DNA of 64,000 nucleotides from Centroberyx gerrardi (GCF_048128805.1 NC_136008.1:12814572-12878571), one strand, 5' to 3'; counted from the first letter of the stretch, positions 27,768 through 40,501 are shown. Numbers and translations are program-made. Notes: generated by a model not told the origin, from the sequence alone.

Positions 27768-29980
27768 TAATATCATAAATAACAGTACAGTCATCAGCCT
27801 GAAAGAGTACCTGGGGGTAATTCGGCAAATTGGTGCAATATGAATCTCAACAAATGTTGTAAAACTTGTGAAATTACATGTGAGCAGCTGAGATTTGATC
27901 TGGTATCTCAAGGCTAACAAATTAACTCCCTTGACCTTTTATGTCATGTTTATTTAAGTGGCTCGGCGTCTGCTCTTTTCCGCTGCTCGGTAAAAATATG
28001 TTAAGAAACAAGGTCTATCATATCAACACACCCTGCTATAAATACACCGGGAATACTGCCAACGTTACACCTTCAGTCTCACCAACCCATCTTTTACTAC
28101 AGCCAGTATCCTGCTCCTCTGTTGTTATGTTCAGCCTTTAGCATCACTTCAGCACCTTCAGTTTAGAGACCTGGAAACAGAAATAGAGAATATTGCATTC
28201 ATTTGTCGTTGAATGTGTTTACAGGTGTCATGTCTAGATGGCAGTGCAGTGATATGGAAGGCTATATTGGGAGAGTAGGCCATGCGTTGTAGATAATCTG
28301 AGCAGATAATTTCCATCCTGCTAATCTGATGAGATGTGATATGATTATTACACACTGCGGCATAGTGTGTGTGTCACTTAGCCCAGAGAAATGAATCCAG
28401 CAGCCACGTACCTCCAGCTAGTACTGAACAAGCTGAGTTTCATGGTCTTGAGTTTTTTGGTTGAGCAATACAGCTTTCCCCTGTAGGACTTTAGCTTTTG
28501 TTGGCTCTTCTGATTCAGATGTAAGAGTCTATGTAGTGGGACAGGCAGAACTGTGACTCCTCACCTCATTCACCTCAGAGGTTCACTTCTTTAATCCTCG
28601 ACGCTCCAACAGGTTTCAGCTGAACCGCATGGACATCTGATCCAGTCCTTTGTTTCAACTGCATTTTCATCTGACTGATCTCACACAACTGTCCAGTCCA
28701 TCATTTGATCAGTTAATTAGAGACTCCATGAAAGACCGTCAGGTTTTCTTAGACAAGGAACAGAAGATTCCTTTCAACTCAAAATAGATATTCAGTTCCA
28801 ATATGCTTTATGTCAACTTTGGGGGGAAAAAATCATTACCTACAGTTAATCATTAACTAATTTTAAGAAATGGAGGATTCAGTCTGAAAAAGTGTTATCA
28901 TTTTACAACCACAGAATTAAGTTACCCACTGTATTATCCAACAAAAACTACCATCATTTCTTTTAGTTTTGTGTTACCAATCATTTTGTAAGATCATGTG
29001 TAACCTTTTCAAATGGCGGAGATCTAATTTTGGAAAGAAACTCTTCATTTACGAAGGTGCGGACCTGAGCAGTTAGTGTTGTGATGTGAGCAGCCGTTAC
29101 AAAGTTCAGGCCTTCTGGCAAACAGCTCAGACAAACTTCTGGCGCTATTGTGGCAAGTTTGTGTGAAGCTCATATTTTCACATGCAAATTAGTTTTATGG
29201 CAAACTTTGGGTGGTTTTCTGGAAACAGTTGTGGCAAACCACTGACATCTTGTAGTTTCTGATTGTTCTTTCTTGTATTTTTTTTTATTATTGTATTTCT
29301 CTGGCAGATGGCTGTGGTGACATTATGGTGAACAAAAGAGCATATTTGCAATGCTACATATTATAAGCACTCTTGTACATGAATAATTAACAGGCTAGAA
29401 ACTAATTAAAGAAACATTTACAAATCCATTATATCACCCAGCCACATGAGATATGGAACCAAAACCAAAATTACACCCAGTGACCAACTGCAACCAGAAA
29501 CAAAACCAGTGAAACAAAAAAACAGCCATCAGATATGATGCTAACTTACATTAAAAAAAAAGAAAAAATTAACAATGAATAGGATCATATGGCTGATTTT
29601 TTGATCATGCGAACTGGGTTGAGCTAAGGACATTTATTTAAAGATGGAAATACATTTTTCCCAATGGTCACAATAGTAACTGCACAAAAGTTCTCCACAA
29701 ATTTGTCAAGAGCAGCTTTGACAAGATTGATGAAATTCTTCACTGAAGAAACAAGAATAGAGACATTTTTGTCTAAGCTGCACCTTGAAGCATCGATTTG
29801 CCACCTGTTGCCTGGATTTAGCAGCATCACACATATTAAGATTTGAAATAAAAAAATATTTCTGGTTAAACATAATGCTGAGAGGGTCTGATTTACACAT
29901 TCATTCATTCATTTCATATTATTTCATGAACAATCTTTTGTCATATTGGTCACCAGACTTGCAAATTATTTAGTTGAAAT

Positions 29981-30035
29981 GTTTGAGGCAAACTTGCTGC
30001 AAATGTGACAAATTTGCAGCAAGTTTGCCTCAAAC
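29981..30035. repeat. Perfect 24-bp inverted repeat (hairpin)
   Basis: GTTTGAGGCAAACTTGCTGC plus AAAT (29981-30004) is exactly inverted at 30012-30035 around the spacer GTGACAA. Related GGCAAACTT / GGCAAGTTT words recur at about 29120-29240, so this may be one end of a decayed palindromic transposon, or a hairpin in its own right. Confidence 0.7.
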
Positions 30036-30655
30036 CTTTCAGTTTTGTACTGGAGGTGACACCCAGAGGCCTGACAGCCAGAGGAGACATGCGACATATG
30101 CTAATGTGTCTGAAACCCTTATCTAACGTTAATATGGCATAAGTACTGCATTAGGTGTCTGTCCTGTAATCAACAGGCTGTTTGGGCCGGCTCCGCTGTT
30201 TGTGTGATTTCCTTTGACCTTAATATGAGCGGCCATCTGCTATCCCGCCACTCCTCTGTCTGCAGGTCAGACTGGGAGCGACATGGAATTAATCAGGCCA
30301 ATTACCCCCGTGTTAAGATCTAGGTGAGCGGTGTGGGGGGTGTACTAGGCGTGAGGCCTGTGTGTGTGTGTCCAGCAAGAGGGGAGGTGTGATGGTGTGT
30401 GTGAAATGGAAGTAAAGCGTGTCTGTGTGGGTGTTCAGACAGGTGTAATCTGATAAAAAAAACAAAAAACAGCTACAACAAAAATACAGGCGCTGGAGGA
30501 CTGAGCGAGCTGCCAAAAAGTCAACACAAAGACTGTCGGACTGGGAAAGAGGTGTGGTCATCCATGAAAAAAAGGGTGGAGGGAGGGGTAGAGATCGAGG
30601 AGGAGAGAAAAGAGAGGTAGAGAGGGTGAAGAAGGGATAGAAAGAGTTGAGGTGA

Positions 30656-30753
30656 TGCACAGCTCTGGAGTAAATCTCTCCCAATCTGATCAGTGCCTGA
30701 GCTGGACTAACGTACTACTGCTTCACAACGTGGACACAGGAGAGAAGCCGAGG
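30656..30753 (+). other. Candidate pentraxin 5' untranslated exon
   Basis: A donor (GAAGCCGAG|GTAAGG) ends at 30753 and a good acceptor (TTTGTTTTACAG|GGTTATTCC) lies at 33789, upstream of the coding exon. The pairing is inferred; the exon start is unknown. Confidence 0.35.
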
Positions 30754-31869
30754 TAAGGACTCAGCTCTTCTCTTCTGTTCATCTGAAGTGTTTTCACAGT
30801 TGTTAATAGATGTTTGATAAATACCACTAGTGACTGACTGAGGCTTGAATCTGACAAGGCTTGATACTTGCCACAGCAGCATACATGAGGAGTTGAATGT
30901 CCAGAGTTTTCTTGCATTCAAAAGGCTTGTGGATTTATTGTAGACTTATGAGCAAAAATATATGAGTGAATATTAACATGCTTAAAAGAATAAGTACAGT
31001 TGGACCAGTGTGTTAAACTTTGTCTTGTCTTAGTTTCATTGTTTTAATATGGTGTAACAAGCAGGCCTGTAAAGAGCCATGGTGTGACCTTTTGCCCTAT
31101 ATTCATCCTTCAGTGTGTAATGTTTCAAAAACAGAATAGACTTACTTTATCTTACTCTTCTAATAGTTATGTTTCTGATTGTAAGTGGCCATAACAATGT
31201 ATTGATGTTATTCCTACCCAGGCATGCCAGTGCATGCAGGGCTGAACTAGGCCTAGAAACAAGAACATTACAAAGCCATAAAGGCAGCTGCCTCTATGCA
31301 AATTAAACCTAATTGACAATTGGGCATAGAATATTTAAGTTAAATAGTATAAATAAAAAAAATATTTAGACTGATAATTTCTGATAATTAACATTCCAAC
31401 TTGCATTACCTTTATGGTTGAGAAGTGTCTTGTGCACAGCTAATTGAACTGATAATCTATTTAATGCATACAAAGTAGCGGCCTCTAAAAGAGAATTTGA
31501 GAAATAAACCATCTACCATACGTTGATAGGTAGTCTGTTGTTTTGGCTACATACATACATAGAAATTTTGATGATAGGCCACATATCATCATATCATAAA
31601 AGAGTCCAAGTCTTAGCTGAGAAGCAAGAGTATAAAAGACTAGAAATGTGAATACATAATGCAACTGCATATGACTTACACTTTTCTTAGATTTTGCTCT
31701 ACTTTCGCAAATGGCCAAGTGTCTTTCAACAAATAGTTTGTCACCCTACCCTTCCTTATTTGGATAGTTCAATGCTGATACTCAATTTACTATAAAATGA
31801 CTATACTGCATAACTAAAAAGTTTACTAAGTTTCAGGTGATGCTCACAATAGTGTGAAAAGCAGTCTAT

Positions 31870-31995
31870 AGATATTCAGTGTCTGGGTTAGGGTAAATCT
31901 TAGGGCGGGGTTTAATGTTAGAATTAGGGTCAGGTTAGGGTTGGGGTTAAGATTAAGAATTGTGTCAGGGTTAGGATTGGGGTTAGGCTAAAGTG
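31870..31995 (+). repeat. Degenerate TTAGGG-like repeat
   Basis: Repeated GGTTAGGG, GGGTTAGG and TTAGGGTCAGG words over about 120 bp, imperfect and interspersed. Interstitial TTAGGG-like patches are common in fish introns. Not a telomere. Confidence 0.55.
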
Positions 31996-32779
31996 CAGCA
32001 AATAAGGAAGTGACACTTTGTTGAACATCTACTTTTTGTCACCTGATAACTGAGTATCAACATTGGACTGTCCAAATAAAGTTTTACCAAGCTACATTTT
32101 CCCAAAGATAGTAATGTTAACGTTGATGTTTGGGTCTTGTAATGTAAAGAGATGATTACAGTCTAAATGCCATCCATCCTCTGTCTAGAGAGATTTTGTC
32201 CTCTCCTTTGTTTACAAATGGTGAGTGCTTTATTTTGTTAGGGTCAACTGTGGGCTAATTGCAGTTGTCAGCTTTTAATTTGGGACTAATATGGCCATAT
32301 GGTGCTGGCATGGTGCACAATCCCAGTATTTCTAAACCAGCACTCATGGATTACCTACACACACACACACACACACGCACACACACAGACAAGCATGCGA
32401 GGCTGAGGAAGCCCACTTATCTCTGACTAAATTAGCCCAACAACTGTTGGCAATTAGGTTAATTGAGTGACCTGTGGGCGATAATAAACTTAGGGCTAAA
32501 TGGTGGCGATTGGGCGTGACACGGTTCTATACCTCGACCATCTGTCTCTCTTCTAAGCCCCGTGAATCACAGGGATCAGCAGGAATGACAGAGACAAGCT
32601 ACCCCTTTACACACAGGCTGTTTCCCAGGCTGAGGAAAACCCTTGAGATTGGGAAGGAGAGTGTTACAAAAAGAAGTTTACAAAAGAAGGGATTGTTGAT
32701 CAGTTACAGTGAATTATGTATCAACTGTCAAGCAAAAAGTTTACCCAAGCACATGGCACATACCATATGCGTGCACCCA

Positions 32780-32811
<32 letters not shown>
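32780..32811. repeat. (CA)n microsatellite
   Basis: CA run; a shorter, interrupted CA run lies at 32357-32390. Confidence 0.9.
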
Positions 32812-32816
<5 letters not shown>

Positions 32817-32924
32817 ACATGTGCACGCAAACCCCATGGGAGAGGCTGGCCACTATAGAAGCAACAGGTGGTGCATGAGGTTTAGCTCACATCACATGCC
32901 ACTTGAAATAATAAAGAACGTGTT

Positions 32925-33045
32925 ACAGTTTTTTTTATTATTATTTTCCCCTTTATTAGACAGATCAAAGTAGAGACAGACAGGAAAGATTGGGATGACA
33001 TGCAATGAAGGCCAAATTCGAACCCAGGACGTTGGATGTCCAGTC
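32925..33045 (-). mobile_element. Possible tRNA-derived SINE relic
   Basis: On the minus strand GGGTTCGAATTTGGCC resembles a pol III B box, and the plus strand contains TTTATTAGACAGATCAAAGTAGAG and GACATGCAATGAAGG, a repeat-like teleost sequence. No clear A box. Weak. Confidence 0.35.
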
Positions 33046-33380
33046 CTACTGTTTTTGAAAATAATAAAACAGTATTATTATGCAGTATCCATCCACAAAC
33101 CTTATCTAGAAATACATTTGAGCTTAACAGAACTCTCTTCTGTGTTGGTTCCATCTGCTGTATACAACAATCCTCTGTGTTTTCATCGTCTACCAGGGCA
33201 ATCCCTTCACTAACGCCCAAATCCAATTAATGAATTGGCCTTTGAGAAGAAATACACAGATCTACTGCCTGCTCTACTAGTCTGTGCTGCTATAAAACTC
33301 TTGTTTAACAGCAAATAGACTGTGGCTCACTGTGGGGTTCACAAAATCAAAACTGTCCCAGTGACTCCCATGGAAGGATG

Positions 33381-33408
33381 AATGAAAATGAAAATGAAAA
33401 TGAAAATG
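33381..33408. repeat. (AAAATG)n short tandem repeat
   Basis: Four and a half GAAAAT units in the putative first intron of the pentraxin gene. Confidence 0.85.
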
Positions 33409-34079
33409 TGCCTTGTGCTGGTCAGGGTGCCACACCTCTGACTTGTGACTAATCCTTGACTGGAGGGGTTCCTTGTTGCTTTGGCACATGCCATGTAAGG
33501 TTAGTGGGCAGACAGGAGCAGCTAACTGGGGCCAGAGACATTGTGCTGAGGCGGCGTTAATCCACCATCAGGTCCTGCTAAGAACCTGAGAGACTTCATG
33601 TTTGTCAGACCAGACTAAAGGTGTCTCTCCTCAGAAACTTTGTTTTTTTGTTTGTTTTTGTTTTAAAGAGAATGGGCAGTCTATCATAGCCCTAAACCAG
33701 GAGCAGCAAAAAGCACATTTATTCTCAGATTACTGCTAATAGATGCTGCTAAAACACCATGATCTAACCTCTGATGTTTTGTTTTACAGGGTTATTCCAT
33801 TCCCCAGCAACACACAGGAAGAGAGAAACAAGAAGACATCCATGATAACAGTAACAATTCTCTCACACAACCAAGGAGGATAAGACTTTGACCAGAAAAC
33901 TGTAATTTCAATTAATTCCTTACAGATCTGTGAATACTAAGTGGATGGAAATATTGTTGCCAGTCTTCTTTGTTCTCTTGCTCTCCGATGCCACCGTTAC
34001 AGCAACAAAAACATCAACGTAACCTTTACTTCAAGTGGCATCACACATCTTGAAGTGAAGCCAACTGTAGATAGGAAGC

Positions 34080-37000
34080 ATGAGGAACTCTCAGTCTCTA
34101 CACCTGTTCACCTCCCTTATCCTTGTTGTGCTCTCCATACTTTCACTCCTCTGCCCTGCATCTGCTAGTTCAGGGTCGGACTATGACTATGGAGCCCACC
34201 CCCGCTTTGTGTGCACCCCTATTCCAGTGGACGCAGACCCCGCCTGCTTCCCCCCTGCAGGGCCTGGCATGGGGGGGTCGGGGCCCAGCGGACCAGGGCA
34301 TCAAAGCACACTAGGGGGGCCTCCTACCGGCTGGTGGGGGGCGACCGAGGAAGCCAAAGCCACCATCCTCCACCTCAGGGAGAGCCTTGTCCAGCAGAAA
34401 GAGACCATCCTGGACCAGAGGGAGACCATCCGGGAGCTGACCGCCAAGCTCACCCTGTGCGAGGGCTTCGGACGGGGCGTGACGGCTCATGACGAACACC
34501 ACGGCACGGCTTCACACCCCCACCAAGAAGAGGCGGGCAGTCCTCACACGTACACCGACAGCGGGCACTATAGCAACCAGCCGGGTCACCATGGAAACAG
34601 CAACCTCATACCGGACTCGCCACACTACCCCTCCATGGGGGGGCACCGGTCAGACGGAGGGCATAGCAACAACAACCAAAGGAAGGATAAACACATGACA
34701 CCAGGGGACATAACATCATCACCGGAGCAGATGGAGAGGATGCTACAGGCGCTGAAGGAGAGGCTGGACAACTTGCAGGTGAGCAGCGAGAGGAGTAAAC
34801 TTTGTTTAACTTTGTACTCGCAAATAAAGAGAACTGTAGAACACAACTATGGGAAAAAAAGAAAAAGCGATATGGATAAAAATGAAAAAAAATGAGTTCA
34901 AAATATATGCACTATAGTTGAGAAATGAGGGAGAGGTAGAGAGAGAGGGAGGCCTGGATGCAGTTATGCTGTCGTCAGAGGATTGTTAATTGAATAATCA
35001 ACACAAGTCCCAAAGTAGAATGTACACTACACACTGAAGACAAAGGAATAATGAATTACTTAGTCGCATAAAGCTACTACATTGGCAAGGAAGCTGCCTG
35101 ATTGATTGACTAAGTGGGTGGCAGCCGAATCAGAGATGGACGTCACTGTCTGATCTGGTAAAGACAGGGATGTAGCACAAGGTCACAGTGGATTGGGCAC
35201 ATTTGGATTTGTTGTAAATTTGGTTGTCTTAGAGTGAGTCTTGCTTTCTCTTCATTTATTCGGTTCCTCAATTAATCCCTGTTTCTATCTGTCTGTTGGC
35301 ACATTCAATCATAATGTCTCTATTAATCAATCTTCTATTCGCTCTCTTTCTTGGATCGTGATCACAGACAGATGTCAGGGGCTGTGGGGGGGCACAGGTC
35401 TAAGATCAGTGTCAATTATCATGATCTCCCTTGACAGACTGGTAATCAGGGCATGCAGCGGGACAAAGCCTGGATTACCTGGCAGGGAGAGAGACAGAGG
35501 CAGATACAGGAAGACACATACACAATGAATGTGACAGGAGCAGACAAAATAGGGTAGATGCCCCACAGAGCCTCAAAGCATAATTGACTATTACATTCAA
35601 CGACACAACATTGTTAATCGCGTCATTAGCAGGGCAATGACATGAAGTAAAGCACACAAAATGCTCTCTAAGACTTGTGAGTGTCAAACTAGCACATGAC
35701 TCCTTGAGCTTGAGGTTCAAGTGTGTGTGTCCATACCAAGCAGATCTGAGAACAAACATCAGCTGTGTCCTCTCTGTATTAAGTAGGAACCACAGGGATT
35801 AAGAAACATATTTTTAACAAATGCAATTGTAAATTTCCATAACAATGTATGGTGTTATTTCTGCAGAAGAGGAACACATCTACGACGTACTCCAGCTCTC
35901 TGAAGGAGCTGCTTCAGAGGAAGATCGGCGCTCTGGAGCAGCAGCTGCAGCACCGCACTGCGGCCCTCAGCAGCCCAGATCACCACGACGACGACAGCAG
36001 TCACCATGATGACGGAGACCACCATGACGATGATCACCACAACGACCGCCATGGAGAAGGACACGATGACAGCCACCAAGACAACGACCGTCACGATGAC
36101 AGCCGCACTGATGATGATGATGACCACCATGACGCCGATGGTGACCATGACGACCATGATGACAGCCATCATGATGACGATCGCCACAGCAACAAAGCAG
36201 ATACTCATGGTTACTTGCCACGCACAGGATACAGAGCGCCGGGGTCCCGCTCAGGGTTTCATGCAAATAAACTGGAAACAATGCTGAGTCAGCTGCACCT
36301 CACAGGTACACAGCCACTCCAGCCACCAGGGTCAGAGCCATTCATGAATTGAACTGAGAATGCATGGTAAATTCCAATTCAATTCCTTGAGTTGGAATTG
36401 GAATTAGAATTGGAATTGGAATTGGAATTGCACCCAGCTGTAAGGAAACAGAATTGGAATTGAATTGGAATGAAATTCCACTTCTAAGAGAGGCTGTCTT
36501 GACTAAACATTATAAATCAAACATTATGAATCAAATAAAAGACAGTTAAACAAATCAAATACATTCAATCATAATGTATGTATTACAATAACATTATACA
36601 TCAAATACCACCTGAAAGGTCCCTTTAACATTTTATGATATTGACAATATACAACACTAGGTGTAATCTCAGATATGTGACAAAAAACATGTTTTACAGA
36701 ATTTCATTTCAACTTCCTGAAATTCCAGTTCCAATTCCTCAGTTGAATTGGAACTGAGTTAATTCATGAATTGACCCCAACCCTGCTAGCCACATTATAG
36801 CATGCAGTCACTATTAATAGCTGATAATGAGTTGTGTATATCCCCTATTCAAGACAGTGTTCTTCATTAACAGGTTCCAGCAGGAAGAAAACCAAAAGTC
36901 CTGATGCCTTCCAGATTGGCTTCCCCATGAGAACCAACTACATGTACGGGCGAGTGAAGAAGACCCTGCTTCATGAGATCTTCGCTCTGACCTTGTGTCT

Positions 37001-38900
37001 GTGGATCAAGGCCGGTGTGGGGCCCGGCCTGGGGACGCCCTTCTCCTACTCTGTACCTGGACAGGCCAACGAACTGGTGCTCATTGAGTGGGGGAACAAC
37101 CCCATGGAGCTGCTGATAGACGACAAGGTGAGAGAGGAAAACTGAGCCTGTACAGCTCCTCTGAGTTAAACTCTGTATGTGGTGACAGTGTTTTGAGCCA
37201 AGACTCTGCCTCCACCTGCTGTCTAAACCGCTTCTTAACTTCTAAGATGTCACATCATTAAGACGGATGAATTTATAGGAGGGGACAGTGGTATGACAGA
37301 ACCTGTTGACTTAAGGCCTTTGAGCTAATTTATTGCTCAGTATATAACTAATGCCTTGGCAAGGCAGTCACTTGTTGACAGATCGCTCTTGAAGTGATCT
37401 TGAGCAAGACACTGAACCTTTAGATACTTGCTCCAGGGTTGCAGCTGCTCTCTACGCCTCCTAAATACAGTGTGTGTAAAATGAGCAAATTTTAGTTACA
37501 CCCTTACACAAACATTTCTCTGAGGCAGAGCTGCTCTGGCAGAAATATATCTCATCAGCTGAGTCAAACTTTAATGGGCAGTTTTTCTGTAAGTTACATT
37601 AGACTGAAACTCAGTGAAAAAGGTAAAGGGTAAGAGAGGAGGTAGCTAATATTATGAAGCCTAAAACTCTTGCAACGAACTGAAAAAATGCAGTCATATT
37701 AAGTTATCAAGTTTAGCTAGTTAGCCTAGCTGACCTTCCAAGTTCAAACTGCAGCTATTTAGGTAGGCTACTGACCCTAGAAGATCATGAATGCTATTGT
37801 CATGAAGGGTAATATTAGTGTCCTTTGTTTTGTATTTTTTTTAGTAGTGTTCCTTCTTTGCCATTCAAGTTTGCCAGTTAGCTAACTTGTGCTCTGAAAT
37901 TCTGTGAACCTCTGTGAAACATCTTACTAAAACTCCAATCTGCGTAAAATGATTGAGTGCTCTTGATTTCTGAAAAGTTGGCCTGGGTGCTATCTTTTGT
38001 TTCTGGCTGGTTGAAGAGTTGAATGGGCGGCAGCAGCCACAGGGATGGACATACTGTTCATTAACAAACTGTATGTTCATAACTTCTGTACTGAACTGTA
38101 TCATCACAGGACATGTTTACTGTAGTGCCTCACCATCTTGACCATCCCGTCCCCAGGCGGTGACGCTGCCCCTGTCTCTGAGCGACGGGAAGTGGCACCA
38201 TGTGTGTGTGACGTGGTCGACGCGGGACGGTCAGTGGGAGGTCTTCCAGGACGGGGTGCAGAGGGGGTCCGGGGAGAACCTGTCAGCCTGGCACCCCATC
38301 AAACCTGGAGGGGTCTTCATCCTCGGACAGGAGCAGGTAAAAACAGAAGGAGCCATTCTCCGTAGATACAGACATAAACCTTTACAGTCTGAGTTGAGAC
38401 CTGCGATGGAGTTCGGTGTTATTCTGCAATAGGCTTCTTCATATAATTTAACTATTGCAAGAATCAGTGTGGTGGGAAGTTTCTAAACCTACATGTGTAT
38501 CTGATCTAAACCCCACAGTTCAGGTACCATTTCTCTGAGAATCTGATTCTGTTTTAGATACTTATTTCTCAAAAACGTTGAGTTGAACTGGACTATTCTC
38601 TTGTCTCCCTTATGAAAAAAAGTAATGATAACGGTGCTATGTGAATGTCAAAAAGATAGATTTGAACTATACCTCTTCCCTCCTCCTCAGGACACTCTGG
38701 GAGGTCGCTTTGATGCAACTCAGTCATTCGTGGGCGAGATCTCGGACCTGCACATGTGGTCGCACGTCCTGAGCGCCAGTGACATCTACAGCTTGGCCTC
38801 CTGTGGCAGCCACCTCAGCGGTGATGTCATCGCTTGGTCCGAGACGGAGGTGGAGCTGCACGGAGGCGTCACGAAATACCCCTTTGACCCCTGTCACTGA
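34080..38900 (+). CDS. Secreted neuronal pentraxin with a His/Asp-rich insert
   Basis: Neuronal pentraxins are secreted multimers that cluster AMPA receptors at synapses. Exons: 34080-34778, 35867-36305, 36874-37127, 38157-38336 and 38691-38900; phases join, 593 residues, against about 430-500 for known members. Residues 1-30 are a signal peptide. FVCTPIPVDAD (43-53) matches NPTX1. A coiled coil (ILHLRESLVQQKETILDQRE) starts at 96, and residues 137-195 are His-rich. A second coiled segment (about 244-266) is followed by residues 271-340, almost pure Asp/His with some Ser/Arg/Gly. NTS at 236-238 is an N-glycosylation site. The pentraxin domain covers about 390-590, with SPDAF, RTNYMYG, GTPFSYSVPGQANELVLIEW, the HVCVTW signature (479-484) and GQEQDTLGGRFDATQSFVGE. 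The ATG at 34080 was chosen because it gives the signal peptide. The gene may be a fourth-paralogon NPTX, so no symbol is assigned. Confidence 0.93.
36071..36210 (+). repeat. GAY/CAY-rich low-complexity coding tract
   Basis: Part of exon 2 of the pentraxin gene. It is built of GAC/GAT and CAC/CAT codons (CACCATGACGAC-like units) that encode the His/Asp tract. Similar sequence begins at about 35977. The units are imperfect and codons vary at third positions, so it is not a young expanded repeat. Confidence 0.7.
36355..36785. mobile_element. GGAATT-rich element in pentraxin intron 2
   Basis: Tandem GGAATT units (36395-36430), inverted AATTCC units at about 36370-36385 and 36705-36750, and the end AATTCATGAATTGACCCCAACCC. 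The two arms are largely inverted with respect to each other, suggesting a decayed foldback element. Teleost genomes contain many sequences ending in GAATTGACCCC. No superfamily call. Confidence 0.45.
37360..37500. repeat. Possible SINE-like fragment
   Basis: The stretch AAGTGATCTTGAGCAAGACACTGAACC, followed by TTGCTCCAGGG and later TAAATACAGTGTGTGTAAAAT, resembles a repeated teleost SINE body. No promoter boxes were identified. Pattern memory only. Confidence 0.3.
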
Positions 38901-39995
38901 GGGTAACCGCCGGTGAACGCCGTGGAGACGCCTTGGAAAAATCCTGGAACTCACTGAGACAGTTCATCATCAAACAGCAGCGACAGAAACTGAAGGGAAC
39001 TGAAGGAAAAAACACAAGTCTCACTGACTTTCTTCTGAATTCTGAATCAATGCCTTCCTTTTAACTCAACCAGTGACTTTTTCTTAAAAACAAAATGAAA
39101 GTGTTTTTATTACATGATTAATCTGTATTTACAGATACTGTGTAGGGACTTAGTGTTCTTGGGCCTTAGTTGTTAGCCACTATCCAATGTAATGATGACT
39201 TAGTGTTTTATTTTAAACGCACAAGCGAGTAATATCCTGTATGTGACATATTGTCATATTGTTAATAAGACTAAATACTGTAGATACTGTAGGGTCCCTT
39301 ATAATGATGTTACCAGGCCTCATGGTTCTCTTGTCTGCGTGGTGAAGTGACTTATGTTGTTAGTTTTGAATGAGGGAAGAGACACTGAGAAGTGTGCTGG
39401 GGGATCAATTTGTGCTCTGGATTCTCTTTTAAGGAGGTTTCCATGGAAGATACAGCTAATTTACCAAAGAAACTGTAGAATTAATTTGTTTTGCCCTTTT
39501 TATATTTTTTATTAACCTATGTATCATAGATTGATCATGTTTTATTGATATAATGCCATTCATTATATTTCATGAGACTTGATGGAGAGCCTGACCATGA
39601 TAATTGCTTGACAGGAATCACTTAGGTTACACAATTTTACAGATTCTGCTGCTTTTACAATCATTACATGGACTCCTTTTCACAACTTTTATATCCTCTA
39701 AAATGCATTCAAAAGCATTTTGTTTGTTTTGTTCATAACATTTCTCACATTTCTTTTACAATCCATTAGATGTTATCGTTTTGAAATATGGCATAACACA
39801 GTATTTACTATTTGTTATACATTTCTTGTAATGAAGTATTTGTTTTGTAGCTTTGTGATTGCTTAAATGATCTGGCCTTGACTGTATATTTATTCTTGTA
39901 CATAAACCTTTGAAATATTGTATTACATTAGCCAGGTTAAAACTTTGTCTGCCATTGTTTCTTGAAGTTATTCTTTGAACAGTATTTTGACACTA

Positions 39996-40001
39996 AATAA
40001 A
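39996..40001 (+). terminator. Pentraxin poly(A) signal
   Basis: AATAAA in CACTAAATAAACAAAAATG, about 1.1 kb after the stop codon. Confidence 0.65.
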
Positions 40002-40019
40002 CAAAAATGTGTTAAGATA

Positions 40020-40500
40020 CATGTCCTAGTTTTTCATTCTCCATGGGCTTTGAACACAAACCTGATACAGGTGAGCAAGCATCTTAAATCCCAGTCAGAC
40101 GCGCACATTCACATCTTCTGTCTGCCAATACAGCCAGTTGGCCCCAAAGAGCTTTTCTGGCTCACTGCTGTGCAGGCTGCCACCGAGAGGATCCAGTGAT
40201 TAGTCTGTTCCCATCAGACTTCCTTAAGTCAAACCGAACCAAACACAGAGACACAGTGACACCTGCAGCACCTTGGAAAAACTTCCACAATTAACAATCT
40301 CCAAAGGACTTAAAGGATCACTGAAATAACAGCAGCAACTACAAAGATATAGAAAGATATTGTATCAATGAACTGAAGTCAACAACTTTATCTCACTGCT
40401 AAAAGAGACAGAACCACAACCTAGTGTAGAAGTAGGCAAATTCTCTGAACCAGTTTGATGAATAAAAAACACATACACCAATCCATTGTCTCGGTTCACT
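40020..40500. other. Gap between convergent 3' ends
   Basis: About 0.5 kb between the 3' ends of the pentraxin (plus) and cyth2 (minus). No feature seen. Confidence 0.5.
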
Positions 40501-40501
40501 T

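Larger units (their letters stand above)
25150..30650. other. Intergenic interval between divergent baiap2-like and pentraxin genes
   Basis: About 5.5 kb with no recognised exon. It holds CT and TCTA microsatellites, a decayed retroelement-like tail near 26310-26350, one intact-looking MITE (27519-27767) and a long perfect palindrome (29981-30035). The promoters of both flanking genes should lie at its two ends. Confidence 0.6.

Noticed and set aside
35855-36208. 117-residue minus-strand frame that looks like a hydrophobic membrane protein (VIVIMVVMV runs)
   Set aside because: It is the antisense of the GAY/CAY codons of the pentraxin His/Asp tract; the hydrophobic look is a by-product.
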